Source: a candidate division Hyd24-12 bacterium UBA6080 (GTDB lineage: Bacteria; Fermentibacterota; Fermentibacteria; Fermentibacterales; JCC-6). From it: DNA of 64,000 nucleotides. The position numbers and the translations under genes were made by a program. The stretch's first letter is position 1. The number at the start of each line of letters is the position of its first letter. Below are positions 16,952 to 26,732 of this stretch, piece by piece. The stretch is from contig DIXM01000008.1 of NCBI GenBank assembly GCA_002436025.1, positions 147,960-211,959 of the forward strand. The letters run 5' to 3'. Below the pieces are notes generated by a model. That model was given only the letters and a program-made list of their open reading frames with translations. It was not told the origin of the DNA and ran no database searches.

Positions 16952-18184
16952 TCAAACATCCCACCACTCTCCGTCGCTGTGCATCTCCACGGAAGGAAAG
17001 GCCTCCCGGTATCGTTCGGGCGAGAAGCTGCGGATGGGTATCACCTTTTGGGGATTGAGGGCTGAAACAAGTTTCTGAAGATCGCCGGTACCGGCATGCC
17101 CCGAGGAGTGGATACTATGCAGTAAAACCCCGTTCTTTTCAAGCCACTGTTCAACTCGAGCGTAGTCTCCCCGTTTCCGGTAGCCTTCCCACATGGAGTA
17201 GACGAATGCGGCTCCCTCGAGACACTGCCCGGAGTCGAGGTCTGTCATGTGCATGGGACGAAACATCAGGGCGAAGCGACCGGGATTAGAAGAGATCTGC
17301 GAGAGGGAGATTCTATTCTTGCCCAACCGCTCCATGAGTTCTGGTTGCTGCCTCATCTTTGAAAGCTGCCAGCGCGGCACGTAAAGAGCCATTTGTGGCC
17401 AGTTGGTTTGAGGGATATTCCGGTTGCCCGTGGCTTCAAGGATTGCGGCACCGTAAAGGTCTACAACAAGAATTCTTGATCTCCTGATGCAGGCTTTGAA
17501 CACGGAAACCACCCTGTCGATGTTCTGCATGGAGGAGTGTACCATGACCAACCCCGGGGTCCGGGAGAACAACTCAGCCATTCGTTTTTCGACCATGAGT
17601 TCGCTGACCCTGGGTTCCTGACGCCCGATGGTTGTCCCTTCAAGAAGAAGGGCGTGGATGTCGGAGGGAGGATCGGCGCAGAACTTGTGAAAAAGGGGAC
17701 ACTTTCTCCCGAGAGATCGGAAATCTCCGCTGTAGAAAAGCCGGCGTCCTCCGCTCTCCACCAGGAGCGAGTAAGCGTCGTATGCGCTGTGGTCCACCTG
17801 AAATGGTGTCACTCGAAACGGGCCAATGTCGAAACCTTCTCTTGGCTTGTAATCCCAACCCTCTGAAATTGCAGGCAGAGGGTCTTTCATGAACGGAGAA
17901 GCGGCCTTGATGATCCGTCGTGCAGCAACTCCCATTCCCACCGGGACATTGGGACTCAGGTGACCCAGGAGCCCATAGTGGTCGATGTGGGGATGGGAAA
18001 CCAGAAGCCCCAGGAGGGATAGATCGCTGCCGTCCAGTCCCGCAATCGGCGGAACGTACAGGGCTGAATCCCCGGGAGCTTCCAAAGGCAAGCCAAGGTC
18101 GATCAGGAGCCTCTTGCCTTCACTCCGCAGCTCTACGCAGCTTCCGCCGATCTCATGGCTACCGCGGTGGATGCAGGCGTCCAT
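16952..18184 (-). CDS. Beta-CASP metallo-beta-lactamase-fold hydrolase
   Basis: About 410 residues. Metal ligands are seen in VSHPHIDHYGLLGHL (HxHxDH), a second acid in FYSGDFRS, and a late His in IHSSGHAGTGDL. The N-terminus (HRGSHEIGGSCVELRSEG) and the long insert between the halves fit the beta-CASP nucleases related to RNase J and CPSF; several similar proteins are annotated as RNA-metabolising hydrolases. The frame opens with TTG at 18211, but the conserved N-terminus fits ATG 18184. It lies 42 bases after RmuC on the same strand. RNA or DNA cleavage is the likely activity, the substrate unknown. Confidence 0.85.
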   Translation of the reverse strand: MDACIHRGSHEIGGSCVELRSEGKRLLIDLGLPLEAPGDSALYVPPIAGLDGSDLSLLGLLVSHPHIDHYGLLGHLSPNVPVGMGVAARRIIKAASPFMKDPLPAISEGWDYKPREGFDIGPFRVTPFQVDHSAYDAYSLLVESGGRRLFYSGDFRSLGRKCPLFHKFCADPPSDIHALLLEGTTIGRQEPRVSELMVEKRMAELFSRTPGLVMVHSSMQNIDRVVSVFKACIRRSRILVVDLYGAAILEATGNRNIPQTNWPQMALYVPRWQLSKMRQQPELMERLGKNRISLSQISSNPGRFALMFRPMHMTDLDSGQCLEGAAFVYSMWEGYRKRGDYARVEQWLEKNGVLLHSIHSSGHAGTGDLQKLVSALNPQKVIPIRSFSPERYREAFPSVEMHSDGEWWDV

Positions 18185-18225
18185 CAATAGGCACCCATTC
18201 CAATCCTCCAAATTTTACAACCACG

Positions 18226-19773
18226 TTATTCGACAATAGCATCGCTTTCACTTTGATTCTCTGTCTCTTCAGCTTCAGGTACTGCTTCCGGATGAAGCAT
18301 CAGAATATCCGCTGTCTCCTTTTCCGGAAGCTCTTCTACTGCACGAAGCTTTCTCTCGAGAACTCTGCTTCTCTGACCGGTGCTTTCAATGGATTTGTGC
18401 GCCTTGTCAAGTTGGTTTTTCACTTTCTCAAGGGCATCACCGAATTTTCCGAACTCCGTCTTGACCGCGCCCAAGACCTTCCAAACCTCGGATGCGCGTT
18501 TTTCAATTGCCAGCGTTTGGAAACCCATCCGAAGGCTACTTAACAGGGCAATCAGAGTTGTAGGGCCAGCAACCATCACCCTATGACGCTGCTGAAGTTC
18601 ATCCACCAGCCTCGGTTGCCTGATAACTTCCGCATACAAACCTTCAGTGGCAAGGAACATGATTCCGAAGTCCGTGGTATATGGTGGATGTAAATACTTG
18701 TCGTGGATTTCTTTCGCCGAGTTTCGAACAGACCGAGCTAAAGCTTCTACCGCAGTTTTCACTGCAGATGGATCACTCCTATCTGCTGCCTCTTGAAGTC
18801 GGATATAGTCTTCTTGAGGGAACTTCGAGTCAATCGGCAACCAAATCTGAGATCCTGGATCATCTTTAGGCCCTGGTAGCCGGACAGCAAACTCCACCCT
18901 CTCGTCAGATGCCGGCTTAACGGCAACATTCCTTCCATACTGTTCAGGAGTGAGAACTTGCTCAAGCAGCCCTCCTAGTTGGAACTCCGCCCAGGTTCCC
19001 CGTGCTTTCACATTAGTCAGCACTCTTTGGAGTCCGCCAACATCGTTCGCCAGATTCTTCATTTCGCCAAGGCCATTCTGTACTGCTTCCAACCTTTCAC
19101 TAACCAGTTTGAAGGATTCGCCAAGCCGTCTCTCAAGAGTGTCGTGCAGCTTCTCATCAACGGTTTTCCGCATCTCCTCGAGTTTTTTCTCGTTGCTCTC
19201 CTGGAGTTCTTTTACAGATTTGTCCACGGATGCCCGTATGGTATCCAGTTCTTTCCTGTTGGAGTTGCTTAGGTCTTTGAGTTGTGTCGTCATGCCTTCG
19301 AAAAGGGCATTCTGGCTGGCACTCATAGCTTCCAAAACCTTTGTCATCTGCTCAGTCGTGTTTTTCAGTGCTTCCGTCACTTCTTGCCGAACCTGATCGA
19401 GTTTTCTTTCGTTACCTGCTTGGAGTTCACTCACCCGAGTATCAAGTGTGTCACGAATCAGGTTTAGACCTCTCTGATTCCCGTCTGTGAGGTCTTTGAG
19501 TTGCTTCGCCATAGCCTCTATCTGCGTTTGCTGACCCTGTGCAGCCACTCCCAGTGTGTTAGAAAGAGTCTCAGTCGCTTCCTTCATTCTTCCTGAAACT
19601 TCTTCTCGAAGTTCTCTTCCAGCAGAACGTGTTTCCTCGCGTCCGTCTCGTAGCTCTTCTCTTATTACCTCTGCAGTCTTGCCGGTTTCCCCACTCTTGT
19701 TTGACATGTGAAGAACAAGCAGAGCCGCTATCACAATGACAATCGCTAGTATGAACCAGATCAATGTCTCCAA
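18226..19773 (-). CDS. rmuC: DNA recombination protein RmuC
   Basis: About 515 residues. An N-terminal membrane helix (LIWFILAIVIVIAALLVL) is followed by a long coiled coil (about 35-240) and the conserved RmuC domain: GTWAEFQLGGLLEQVL, LPIDSKFPQEDYIRL and IMFLATEGLYAEV. RmuC limits inversions at short inverted repeats and contains a nuclease-like core. The best start is TTG 19773, seven bases after GGAGG; the longer frame from 19806 has no site. A short gap follows the ribbon-helix-helix gene, and both probably share the promoter at 20061-20088. The acidic C-terminal tail is usual. Confidence 0.9.
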   Translation of the reverse strand: METLIWFILAIVIVIAALLVLHMSNKSGETGKTAEVIREELRDGREETRSAGRELREEVSGRMKEATETLSNTLGVAAQGQQTQIEAMAKQLKDLTDGNQRGLNLIRDTLDTRVSELQAGNERKLDQVRQEVTEALKNTTEQMTKVLEAMSASQNALFEGMTTQLKDLSNSNRKELDTIRASVDKSVKELQESNEKKLEEMRKTVDEKLHDTLERRLGESFKLVSERLEAVQNGLGEMKNLANDVGGLQRVLTNVKARGTWAEFQLGGLLEQVLTPEQYGRNVAVKPASDERVEFAVRLPGPKDDPGSQIWLPIDSKFPQEDYIRLQEAADRSDPSAVKTAVEALARSVRNSAKEIHDKYLHPPYTTDFGIMFLATEGLYAEVIRQPRLVDELQQRHRVMVAGPTTLIALLSSLRMGFQTLAIEKRASEVWKVLGAVKTEFGKFGDALEKVKNQLDKAHKSIESTGQRSRVLERKLRAVEELPEKETADILMLHPEAVPEAEETENQSESDAIVE

Positions 19774-19824
19774 AACATCGCCTCCTCTCTGGTAACCACA
19801 ATCCATAAAGCCTTCTAGAATCCG

Positions 19825-20010
19825 CTACTTTAGATTAAACTCGAACAGCCTTTGGGGATCAGGCGCTTGAAGGAACGCCTTGATCAGACGCTCGACGACA
19901 ACGCTCATCGTCTTCCCCTGCTCTGCCGCTTTGACCTTCAACGCTCGATGAAGCTCTTCCGGGATCCTGACCGTCATGCTTCTGAGCTTGCCCTCTTCAG
20001 CACTTTTCAT
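19825..20010 (-). CDS. Ribbon-helix-helix transcriptional regulator
   Basis: A 61-residue protein with the RHH pattern SMTVRIPEELHRALKVKAAE and a second helix EQGKTMSVVVERLIKAFL. ATG 20010 has AAGGAG at ideal spacing; the longer frame from 20061 would run into the promoter. Such proteins dimerise and bind short direct repeats, often as antitoxins or autorepressors. Three TACAGCA repeats lie just upstream. No toxin gene is adjacent; it precedes rmuC and faces the defence helicase gene across 213 bases, so it may control both directions. Confidence 0.8.
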   Translation of the reverse strand: MKSAEEGKLRSMTVRIPEELHRALKVKAAEQGKTMSVVVERLIKAFLQAPDPQRLFEFNLK

Positions 20011-20048
20011 ACTCTCTCCTTTGAGAAGTAAATCCTTCCGTCCATCTT

Positions 20049-20088
20049 TACAGCATGCCAATTATACAGCAATACAGCATTCTTGCAA
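20049..20088 (-). promoter_or_regulatory. Sigma-70-like promoter with three TACAGCA repeats
   Basis: On the minus strand TTGCAA (20083-20088) and TATAAT (20061-20066) are separated by 16 bases, a good sigma-70 promoter pointing at the RHH gene and rmuC. Direct repeats of TACAGCA (plus-strand reading) lie at 20049-20055, 20065-20071 and 20073-20079 and overlap the promoter, as expected of an RHH operator. Confidence 0.6.
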
Positions 20089-20222
20089 AATGTGTATAAT
20101 GCAAATCCATTCATCTGTTTCCATGACCTATACCCCACTACGGCCTTAATGAATAGATTCTTCCAGATGTGTTTGAATCAGAATCTGTTTGAAAAAGCAG
20201 ACAAGGGCAGGATGAATCACTC

Positions 20223-23200
20223 TTGAAACTCGAGCAGATCCGACCAGAAGCAGTCATACAAGGATTGCTGCCGCGTTCAGTGGTCACCGTGGTCAACGTT
20301 GAGTGGCACGGCTCGGACGCACTGACACTTGTATACCGCGGCCCTGATGGTCGAATTGCAGACGAGCTGCTCTACCGTGACGACGAATCCAGGCTGGAAC
20401 TTGTTGAAGCTGGAAGGCCATGGAGCTTCGATGGAGACGGTGCGCTGTTCCGCCTGGTGTCCGAGGCAAACAGGATAAGACTTGCCCACCTGTTCGATCC
20501 GGTGCTGGCAGTTCATACCTCTGTTGTGGAACCGCTCCCCCACCAGATAACTGCGGTCTACGAAGCAATGTTACCCCGCCAACCTTTGCGCTTCCTTCTG
20601 GCTGATGACCCCGGAGCTGGCAAAACCATCATGGCAGGGCTTCTCATCAAGGAGCTCATCGTCCGGGGTGACCTGAAGAGATGCCTGATCGTATGTCCAG
20701 GAAGCCTTGCCGAACAGTGGCAGGACGAACTGCATCGTCGGTTCAATCTGCCCTTCGAGATACTCACCAACGACAAGCTGGAAACCGCCCGTTCCGGGAA
20801 CTGGTTCCTTGAGAACGATCTCTCCATAGCCAGGCTAGACAAGCTTTCCCGCAACGAGGACATTCAGGCAAAACTCACCGTTCCCGACTGCCGGTACGAT
20901 CTTATAGTCTGCGATGAAGCCCACAAGCTTTCCGCGACATACTTCGGGAGTGAGGTCAAGTACACTAAGCGGTACCGCCTGGGGCAGCTTCTCTCCGGTA
21001 TCACACGTCACTTCCTTCTGATGACCGCAACACCCCATAACGGCAAGGAACCTGATTTCCAGCTGTTCCTTGCCCTGTTGGACGGGGATCGCTTTGAGGG
21101 AGCCTATCGGGACGGTTCACGGTCGGTGGATGTTTCTGACCTGATGAGGCGGATGGTGAAGGAGAGCCTTCTCAAATTCGATGGCACTCCTCTCTTCCCC
21201 GAACGCATAGCGTACACGGTTCCGTACAGGCTCTCGGACCCTGAAGCCAGGCTCTACAAAGAAGTCACCGACTATGTCCGGCAGGAGTTCAACCGTGCAG
21301 AAGCACTGCAGAATGAAAAGCGCGCCGGAACGATCGGCTTCGCTCTCACCCTTCTGCAGAGACGTCTGGCTTCCTCACCGGAGGCAATCTATCAGTCTCT
21401 CCGCCGTCGGCGGGAAAGGCTTGAAAAACGCCTTCGAGAGTTGGAACTGCTTCAGCGCGGATCAATGATCGTTGACATTATGGCCCCCAGCGGCCCTCTG
21501 TTCGATGCTGACGATATCGAAGACCTTGAGGATGCTCCCGAGAACGAGCTGGAAGCTGCTGAGCAGGAGGTCATAGACCAGGCCACAGCAGCGGGCAGCA
21601 TTGCCGAGCTGAAGATCGAAATTGAAACCCTGAAAAGGCTTGAAGCCCTTGCGGGGGAATTGAGCAGAGCCGGACAGGACACCAAATGGTGCGAGTTGGC
21701 ACAACTCCTCGGGGAAATCTTCACCCAGGCGGGTATTACGAGGGAGGTCTCAGAGCCTCCCCGTGGTTCAGGAGACATTCCAAAACCTGTCCCCTCCCCC
21801 CATCAGAAGATCGTGATCTTCACCGAGCATCGCGATACTCTGAGCTATCTTGAGAGGAAGATCGCTTCACTTCTGGGCAGGTACTCCTCACTGGTGACGC
21901 TCCACGGCAGCATGGGCCGGGAAGAGAGGCGCAAAGCCCAGGAGAGTTTCCTGCACGACCCGGAAGTACAGGTTCTTCTCGCCACTGATGCGGCGGGAGA
22001 AGGAATCAATCTCCAGAGGGCACACCTTATGGTGAACTACGACCTTCCCTGGAACCCAAACCGTCTTGAACAGCGGTTCGGTCGCATCCACCGCATCGGG
22101 CAGACCGAGGTGTGCCATCTGTGGAATCTCGTTGCCGAGGAAACCCGCGAGGGTGATGTGTACCGCACCCTTCTTCTCAAGCTGGAACAGGCCCGGCAAT
22201 CCCTTGGCGGCCAAGTCTTCGATGTTCTGGGCAAGCTTCAGTTCGAGGGCAGGTCTCTGAGGGAACTGCTGATTGAAGCCATCCGGTACGGTGACCTTCC
22301 GGAGGTGCGAGAGAGGCTCACCAAGGCCATCGCCCACACGGTTGACCAACCGCACCTGCAGGGGCTTCTTGAAGAAAAGGCGCTGGCTCACGACGCAATG
22401 GATGCGAGCAAGGTTGCCCGGGTACGCGAGGACATGGAAAGAGCCGAAGCCCGGAGACTCCAGCCCCACTACATCGAGTCGTTCTTCCTTCAGGCTTTTG
22501 CAGGCCTGGGCGGCACCATCCGTCAGAGGGAGCCTCAACGCTACGAGATCACTCATGTCCCTGCCTCCATCAGGAACAGGGACCGGCTGATAGGTATGGG
22601 TGAGCCTGTTCTTCAGAGATATGAACGCATTGCCTTCGACAAAAAGCTGCTCACCCCTCAGGGACAGCCCCTGGCTGCCTTCATATGCCCCGGCCATCCT
22701 CTGCTTGACTCAGTCATCGACCTCACGATGGAACGGCACAGCGAGCTTCTCAGGCGTGGTACTGTCCTCGTGGATGAACATGACCCGGGTACAGTTCCCA
22801 GGGTTCTTTTCTTCCTGCAGCACTCGATACAGGATGCCGGAATCGAATCCACCGGCGAGAGAAGAACCATCAGCAAACGGATGCTCTATGTGGAGATCGA
22901 TGCCAATGACAGTGTCCGTCATCTTCAGTACGCGCCATATCTGGACTACCGACCGCTGAGTACGGAAGAACCATCCATGGAAGAACTGCTCTCCATGCCT
23001 GAGTGTGCCTGGATCAATCGAGATCTCGAGCGTAAAGCCCTTGCGCACGCTATTCAGAGTGTTGTCCCCGGCCACATGGCGGAAGTCAAGAACCGCCGCA
23101 TGGAATGGGTCGTAAAGACCCGCGCCGCCGTGAAGGACAGACTCACCAGGGAGATCATGTACTGGGACCACAGGGCAGAGATTCTCAAGGATGCCGAACA

Positions 23201-23795
23201 GGCAGGTAAACCCGGCGCGAGACTGAACTCGGGCGAAGCAAGGCGAAGGGCTGACGAACTCCAGGGCAGGCTTCATACACGTCTGATGGAACTCAACGCC
23301 GAAGCACAGCTCTCCACCCAGCATCCCATAATCCTCGGTGGACTGGTCGTGATCCCGAAGGGACTCATATCGCAGATAGAAGGAAAACCCACTGACCAGA
23401 CAATTACGGCCGTCGACACACAGGTGTCTGCCGCAAAAGCACGAGCCATAATCATGGACATCGAGAGAAAACTCGGTTTCGAACCGGTTGACCGGGAACT
23501 CGACAAGCTCGGCTACGACATCGAATCAAGCATCCCTGGAACCGGGCGACTTAGATTCATCGAGGTAAAGGGAAGAGTCTCGGGAGCCCAGACCATCACA
23601 GTGACAAAGAATGAAATCCTCTACTCTCTCAACAAGCCGGATGATTTCATTCTGGCAATAGTGGAATTCATGGAAGACGATACGCACAAGGTACACTACC
23701 TGAGGCGTCCCTTCCAGAGAGAACCGGACTTTGCGGCAGCAAGCGTCAACTACACATTCAAGGAACTGCTTCAGCGGGCTGAAAAGCCATGTTGA
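20223..23795 (+). CDS. SNF2-type helicase with C-terminal DUF3883 (DrmD/BrxH-like)
   Basis: A 1190-residue superfamily 2 helicase. Walker A is LADDPGAGKTIMAG, the DEAH box is LIVCDEAHKLSAT, and the second RecA domain shows LLATDAAGEGINLQ and RLEQRFGRIHRIGQ. The C-terminus (about 1090-1170) has the DUF3883 restriction-like region with RLRFIEVKGRVSG. This architecture is that of the helicases in DISARM class 1 (DrmD) and BREX type 3 (BrxHII). The start is TTG 20223; an ATG twelve bases earlier runs into a stop. It is the first gene of a three-gene operon; 40 bases separate it from the methylase. Confidence 0.9.
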   Translation: MKLEQIRPEAVIQGLLPRSVVTVVNVEWHGSDALTLVYRGPDGRIADELLYRDDESRLELVEAGRPWSFDGDGALFRLVSEANRIRLAHLFDPVLAVHTSVVEPLPHQITAVYEAMLPRQPLRFLLADDPGAGKTIMAGLLIKELIVRGDLKRCLIVCPGSLAEQWQDELHRRFNLPFEILTNDKLETARSGNWFLENDLSIARLDKLSRNEDIQAKLTVPDCRYDLIVCDEAHKLSATYFGSEVKYTKRYRLGQLLSGITRHFLLMTATPHNGKEPDFQLFLALLDGDRFEGAYRDGSRSVDVSDLMRRMVKESLLKFDGTPLFPERIAYTVPYRLSDPEARLYKEVTDYVRQEFNRAEALQNEKRAGTIGFALTLLQRRLASSPEAIYQSLRRRRERLEKRLRELELLQRGSMIVDIMAPSGPLFDADDIEDLEDAPENELEAAEQEVIDQATAAGSIAELKIEIETLKRLEALAGELSRAGQDTKWCELAQLLGEIFTQAGITREVSEPPRGSGDIPKPVPSPHQKIVIFTEHRDTLSYLERKIASLLGRYSSLVTLHGSMGREERRKAQESFLHDPEVQVLLATDAAGEGINLQRAHLMVNYDLPWNPNRLEQRFGRIHRIGQTEVCHLWNLVAEETREGDVYRTLLLKLEQARQSLGGQVFDVLGKLQFEGRSLRELLIEAIRYGDLPEVRERLTKAIAHTVDQPHLQGLLEEKALAHDAMDASKVARVREDMERAEARRLQPHYIESFFLQAFAGLGGTIRQREPQRYEITHVPASIRNRDRLIGMGEPVLQRYERIAFDKKLLTPQGQPLAAFICPGHPLLDSVIDLTMERHSELLRRGTVLVDEHDPGTVPRVLFFLQHSIQDAGIESTGERRTISKRMLYVEIDANDSVRHLQYAPYLDYRPLSTEEPSMEELLSMPECAWINRDLERKALAHAIQSVVPGHMAEVKNRRMEWVVKTRAAVKDRLTREIMYWDHRAEILKDAEQAGKPGARLNSGEARRRADELQGRLHTRLMELNAEAQLSTQHPIILGGLVVIPKGLISQIEGKPTDQTITAVDTQVSAAKARAIIMDIERKLGFEPVDRELDKLGYDIESSIPGTGRLRFIEVKGRVSGAQTITVTKNEILYSLNKPDDFILAIVEFMEDDTHKVHYLRRPFQREPDFAAASVNYTFKELLQRAEKPC

Positions 23796-23835
23796 TGCAC
23801 AAGCGCCGCGAGCACTCACACCAAGGTGAAGGATC

Positions 23836-26715
23836 ATGAGGAAAAAGCTGATCGAGGTTGCCCTTCCGCTGGAAGCCATCAACATCGCAAGTGCCAGGGA
23901 GAAATCCATCCGTCACGGTCATCCCAGCACGTTGCACCTCTGGTGGGCAAGGCGGCCTCTCGCTGCAGCAAGGGCCGTGATCTTCGCCCAGATGGTGGAT
24001 GACCCTTCTTCCTGTCCAGAACTCTTCCCCACCGAGAAAGCGCAGGAGAAGGAACGTCAGAGGCTGTTCAGGATCATCGAAGAACTGGTAAAGTGGGAGA
24101 ACACAACCAACGAAACGGTTCTTCAGGCAGCCCGGGATGAGATATGGGAGAGCTGGCGCAGGGCGTGCGCCGAAAATGCTGACCATCCAAGAGCAAAAGA
24201 ACTCTTCGACAGGTACAAGCTTCCGGCATTCCATGACCCCTTTGCCGGTGGAGGGGCGTTACCACTTGAAGCTCAACGCCTCGGGCTTGAGGCATACGCC
24301 AGCGACCTGAACCCGGTAGCAGTGCTCATCAACAAGGCCATGATCGAGATCCCGCCGATGTTCGCAGGTAAGGAACCAGTGAACCCCGAGTGGCGAAACC
24401 TCGACGAAGGCCAGAAGATGGGCAGGGAGTGGAAGGGCGCCCAGGGACTTGCCGAGGATGTTCGCTACTACGGGAAATGGATGCGCGACGAGGCCGAGAA
24501 ACGAATAGGTCACCTTTACCCCAAGGTTGAGATCACTCCGGAAATGGTTGCAGAAAGACCTGACCTGGAGAAGTACCTGGGAAAAAAACTCACTGTCATC
24601 GCCTGGCTGTGGGCCAGAACAGTGAAGAGCCCCAACCCTGCATTTTCAAGTGTTGATGTGCCTCTGGTATCTACTTTTTTGCTCTCCACTAAGAAGGGCA
24701 AGGAAGCCTATGTCGAGCCGGTGATTGAGAATGGCGGCTACAGGTTCACTGTAAAAATGGGGATACCTAGTGATCCTGAGGTGGCGAAGAAGGGGACGAA
24801 AACTGGCAGTAGTGGTAGCAGCTTCTTTTGTTTGGTTTCTGGTACTCCAATGCCCTTTGAATACATACGATCAGAAGCCAAGGTAGGAATGATGGGCACC
24901 AAGCTGATGGCAATTGTGGCAGAAGGCCAGCGTGGGCGTGTTTACCTCAATCCAACAAAGGACCACGAAGAACTTGCTTTAAAGGCTGTACCTGAATGGA
25001 GACCAGAGACCAGTCTTCCAGATCGTGCTCTCGGTTTTCGAGTTCAAGAGTATGGCATGGTGAAATGGTGTGATCTATTTACCTCCCGACAGCTTGTGGC
25101 ACTCACGACGTTTTCTGACCTTGTTGGCGAGGCCATTGAGCGAATTCGTAAAGATACTACCGCTGCAGGTTTATTCGATGATGAAAAGCCACTGAGAGAA
25201 GGCGGGACCGGGGCGAGGGGTTACGGGAAGGCTGTGGGGGTGTATCTAGGGCTGGGAATAAGTAAGCTTACTGACTACAACTCATCCTTAGTGCAGTGGA
25301 GTAACTCAAGAGATCAAGCGGTTCACGTGTTTGGTAGGCAGGCTCTTCCTATGGTCTGGGATTTCACCGAGGTTTTCCCCTTCGGAGAAGCTGCTGGCGA
25401 TATAACTGTATCGCTAAAGGGGATCTCAAAGTCAATTGAAGCGTTTTGCGTTGGAAGTGCATTTGGAATTGCTGAAAATCTTGATGCAAAAACTCAGACA
25501 TTATCGAATGGAAAGTGTATTTGTACAGATCCTCCATATTATGACAACATAGGATATGCTGATCTGTCTGACTACTTCTATGTTTGGTTGCGTCGCTCAC
25601 TACGCAGCTACTTCCCGGAACTTTTTTCAACGGTAGCGGTGCCAAAAGACGAGGAATTGGTTGCAACACCCTACCGCCATGGTAGCAAAGAGAATGCTGA
25701 GTCCTTCTTTCTTAACGGAATGACGCAGGCAATGCAAAATCTTGTAGTACTTGCGCATGCCGCTTTTCCCGTTTCAATCTATTACGCCTTTAAACAGGCA
25801 GAAAGCAACGATTTTGACGGAACTGCGAGCACTGGATGGGAGACTTTCCTTGATGCTGTGATTCGTGCAGGTTTTACTGTTACTGGCACGTGGCCAATGA
25901 GAACAGAAAGGCAAGGTCGAATGGTAAGCAACAATACCAACGCCCTCGCATCCAGCATCGTCCTTGTCTGCCGCAAACGTCCCGATGATGCTCCAGTGGC
26001 CACCCGTCGTGAATTCGTCTCAGCCCTGAAGAATGAGCTACCCAACGCTCTCCGGCTCCTCCAAGCCGGCAACATCGCCCCTGTAGACCTTCAGCAAGCA
26101 GCGATCGGACCCGGCATGTCGGTGTTCACCAGGTTCTCTCAGATTCTCGATGCCCAGGGTAAGCCCATGGCAGTCCGTGAAGCACTTGCTCTCATCAACC
26201 AGATACTGGATGAAGCTCTAGCCGAGCAGGAGGGTGACTTTGACTCTGAGAGCCGTTGGGCTCTTGCATGGTTCGATCAGTCAGGTTTTTCAGAAGGAGA
26301 GTACGGGGTAGCGGAGACGCTTTCCACGGCGAAGAACACAAGTGTTCAGGGAATTGCTGATGCCGGTGTGCTGGAATCCAAGCGCGGTAAAGTCCGTCTT
26401 CTTCGTCCTCAAGAACTTTCTCCTGCCTGGAATCCTTCAGGGACTGATGTGACTGCATGGGCCGTTGTCCATCACCTGATTCGTGTTCTTGAGAGCGGCG
26501 GAGAGACCTTTGCTGCCGACATGGTTGCTCTATTGGGTTCAAAGGCCGAAGCTGCCAGGGAGCTGGCATACCGCCTCTACACGATATGTGAGCGGAAAAA
26601 ACGTTCCGCAGAAGCGCTTTCCTACAACGGTTTGGTGCAGAGTTGGCCTGAGATCACCCGCCTGGCTCGTGAAAGCAGTAAGCCCAAGTCTGAGCAGGGT
26701 GACTTGTTCGAGTAA
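23836..26715 (+). CDS. DUF1156 (COG1743) adenine-specific DNA methylase
   Basis: A 959-residue methyltransferase, homologous in type to PglXI of BREX type 3 and related DISARM enzymes. The N-terminus is the DUF1156 block (LPLEAINIASAREKSIRHGH and LWWARRPLAAARA). The SAM site is FHDPFAGGGALPLEA, and the catalytic motif is DPPYYDNIGYADLSDYFY, of the N6-adenine or N4-cytosine group. ATG 23836 follows AAGGTGAAGGATC. The GC content drops from about 60% in the flanks to 35-50% between about 24640 and 25930, which covers the region expected to recognise the target, suggesting domain exchange. It likely marks self DNA for the neighbouring helicase and ATPase. Confidence 0.9.
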   Translation: MRKKLIEVALPLEAINIASAREKSIRHGHPSTLHLWWARRPLAAARAVIFAQMVDDPSSCPELFPTEKAQEKERQRLFRIIEELVKWENTTNETVLQAARDEIWESWRRACAENADHPRAKELFDRYKLPAFHDPFAGGGALPLEAQRLGLEAYASDLNPVAVLINKAMIEIPPMFAGKEPVNPEWRNLDEGQKMGREWKGAQGLAEDVRYYGKWMRDEAEKRIGHLYPKVEITPEMVAERPDLEKYLGKKLTVIAWLWARTVKSPNPAFSSVDVPLVSTFLLSTKKGKEAYVEPVIENGGYRFTVKMGIPSDPEVAKKGTKTGSSGSSFFCLVSGTPMPFEYIRSEAKVGMMGTKLMAIVAEGQRGRVYLNPTKDHEELALKAVPEWRPETSLPDRALGFRVQEYGMVKWCDLFTSRQLVALTTFSDLVGEAIERIRKDTTAAGLFDDEKPLREGGTGARGYGKAVGVYLGLGISKLTDYNSSLVQWSNSRDQAVHVFGRQALPMVWDFTEVFPFGEAAGDITVSLKGISKSIEAFCVGSAFGIAENLDAKTQTLSNGKCICTDPPYYDNIGYADLSDYFYVWLRRSLRSYFPELFSTVAVPKDEELVATPYRHGSKENAESFFLNGMTQAMQNLVVLAHAAFPVSIYYAFKQAESNDFDGTASTGWETFLDAVIRAGFTVTGTWPMRTERQGRMVSNNTNALASSIVLVCRKRPDDAPVATRREFVSALKNELPNALRLLQAGNIAPVDLQQAAIGPGMSVFTRFSQILDAQGKPMAVREALALINQILDEALAEQEGDFDSESRWALAWFDQSGFSEGEYGVAETLSTAKNTSVQGIADAGVLESKRGKVRLLRPQELSPAWNPSGTDVTAWAVVHHLIRVLESGGETFAADMVALLGSKAEAARELAYRLYTICERKKRSAEALSYNGLVQSWPEITRLARESSKPKSEQGDLFE

Positions 26716-26732
26716 ACCGGGGAGTAAGAGAT

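Noticed and set aside
20049..20079. CRISPR-like repeats
   Set aside because: Three 7-base repeats with 16- and 8-base periods are operator-like; no repeat of 23 bases or more with regular spacers was seen anywhere in the window.
21888..22697. 269-codon minus-strand frame inside the SNF2 helicase gene
   Set aside because: It lies opposite conserved helicase motifs, has no ribosome site and no recognisable domain.
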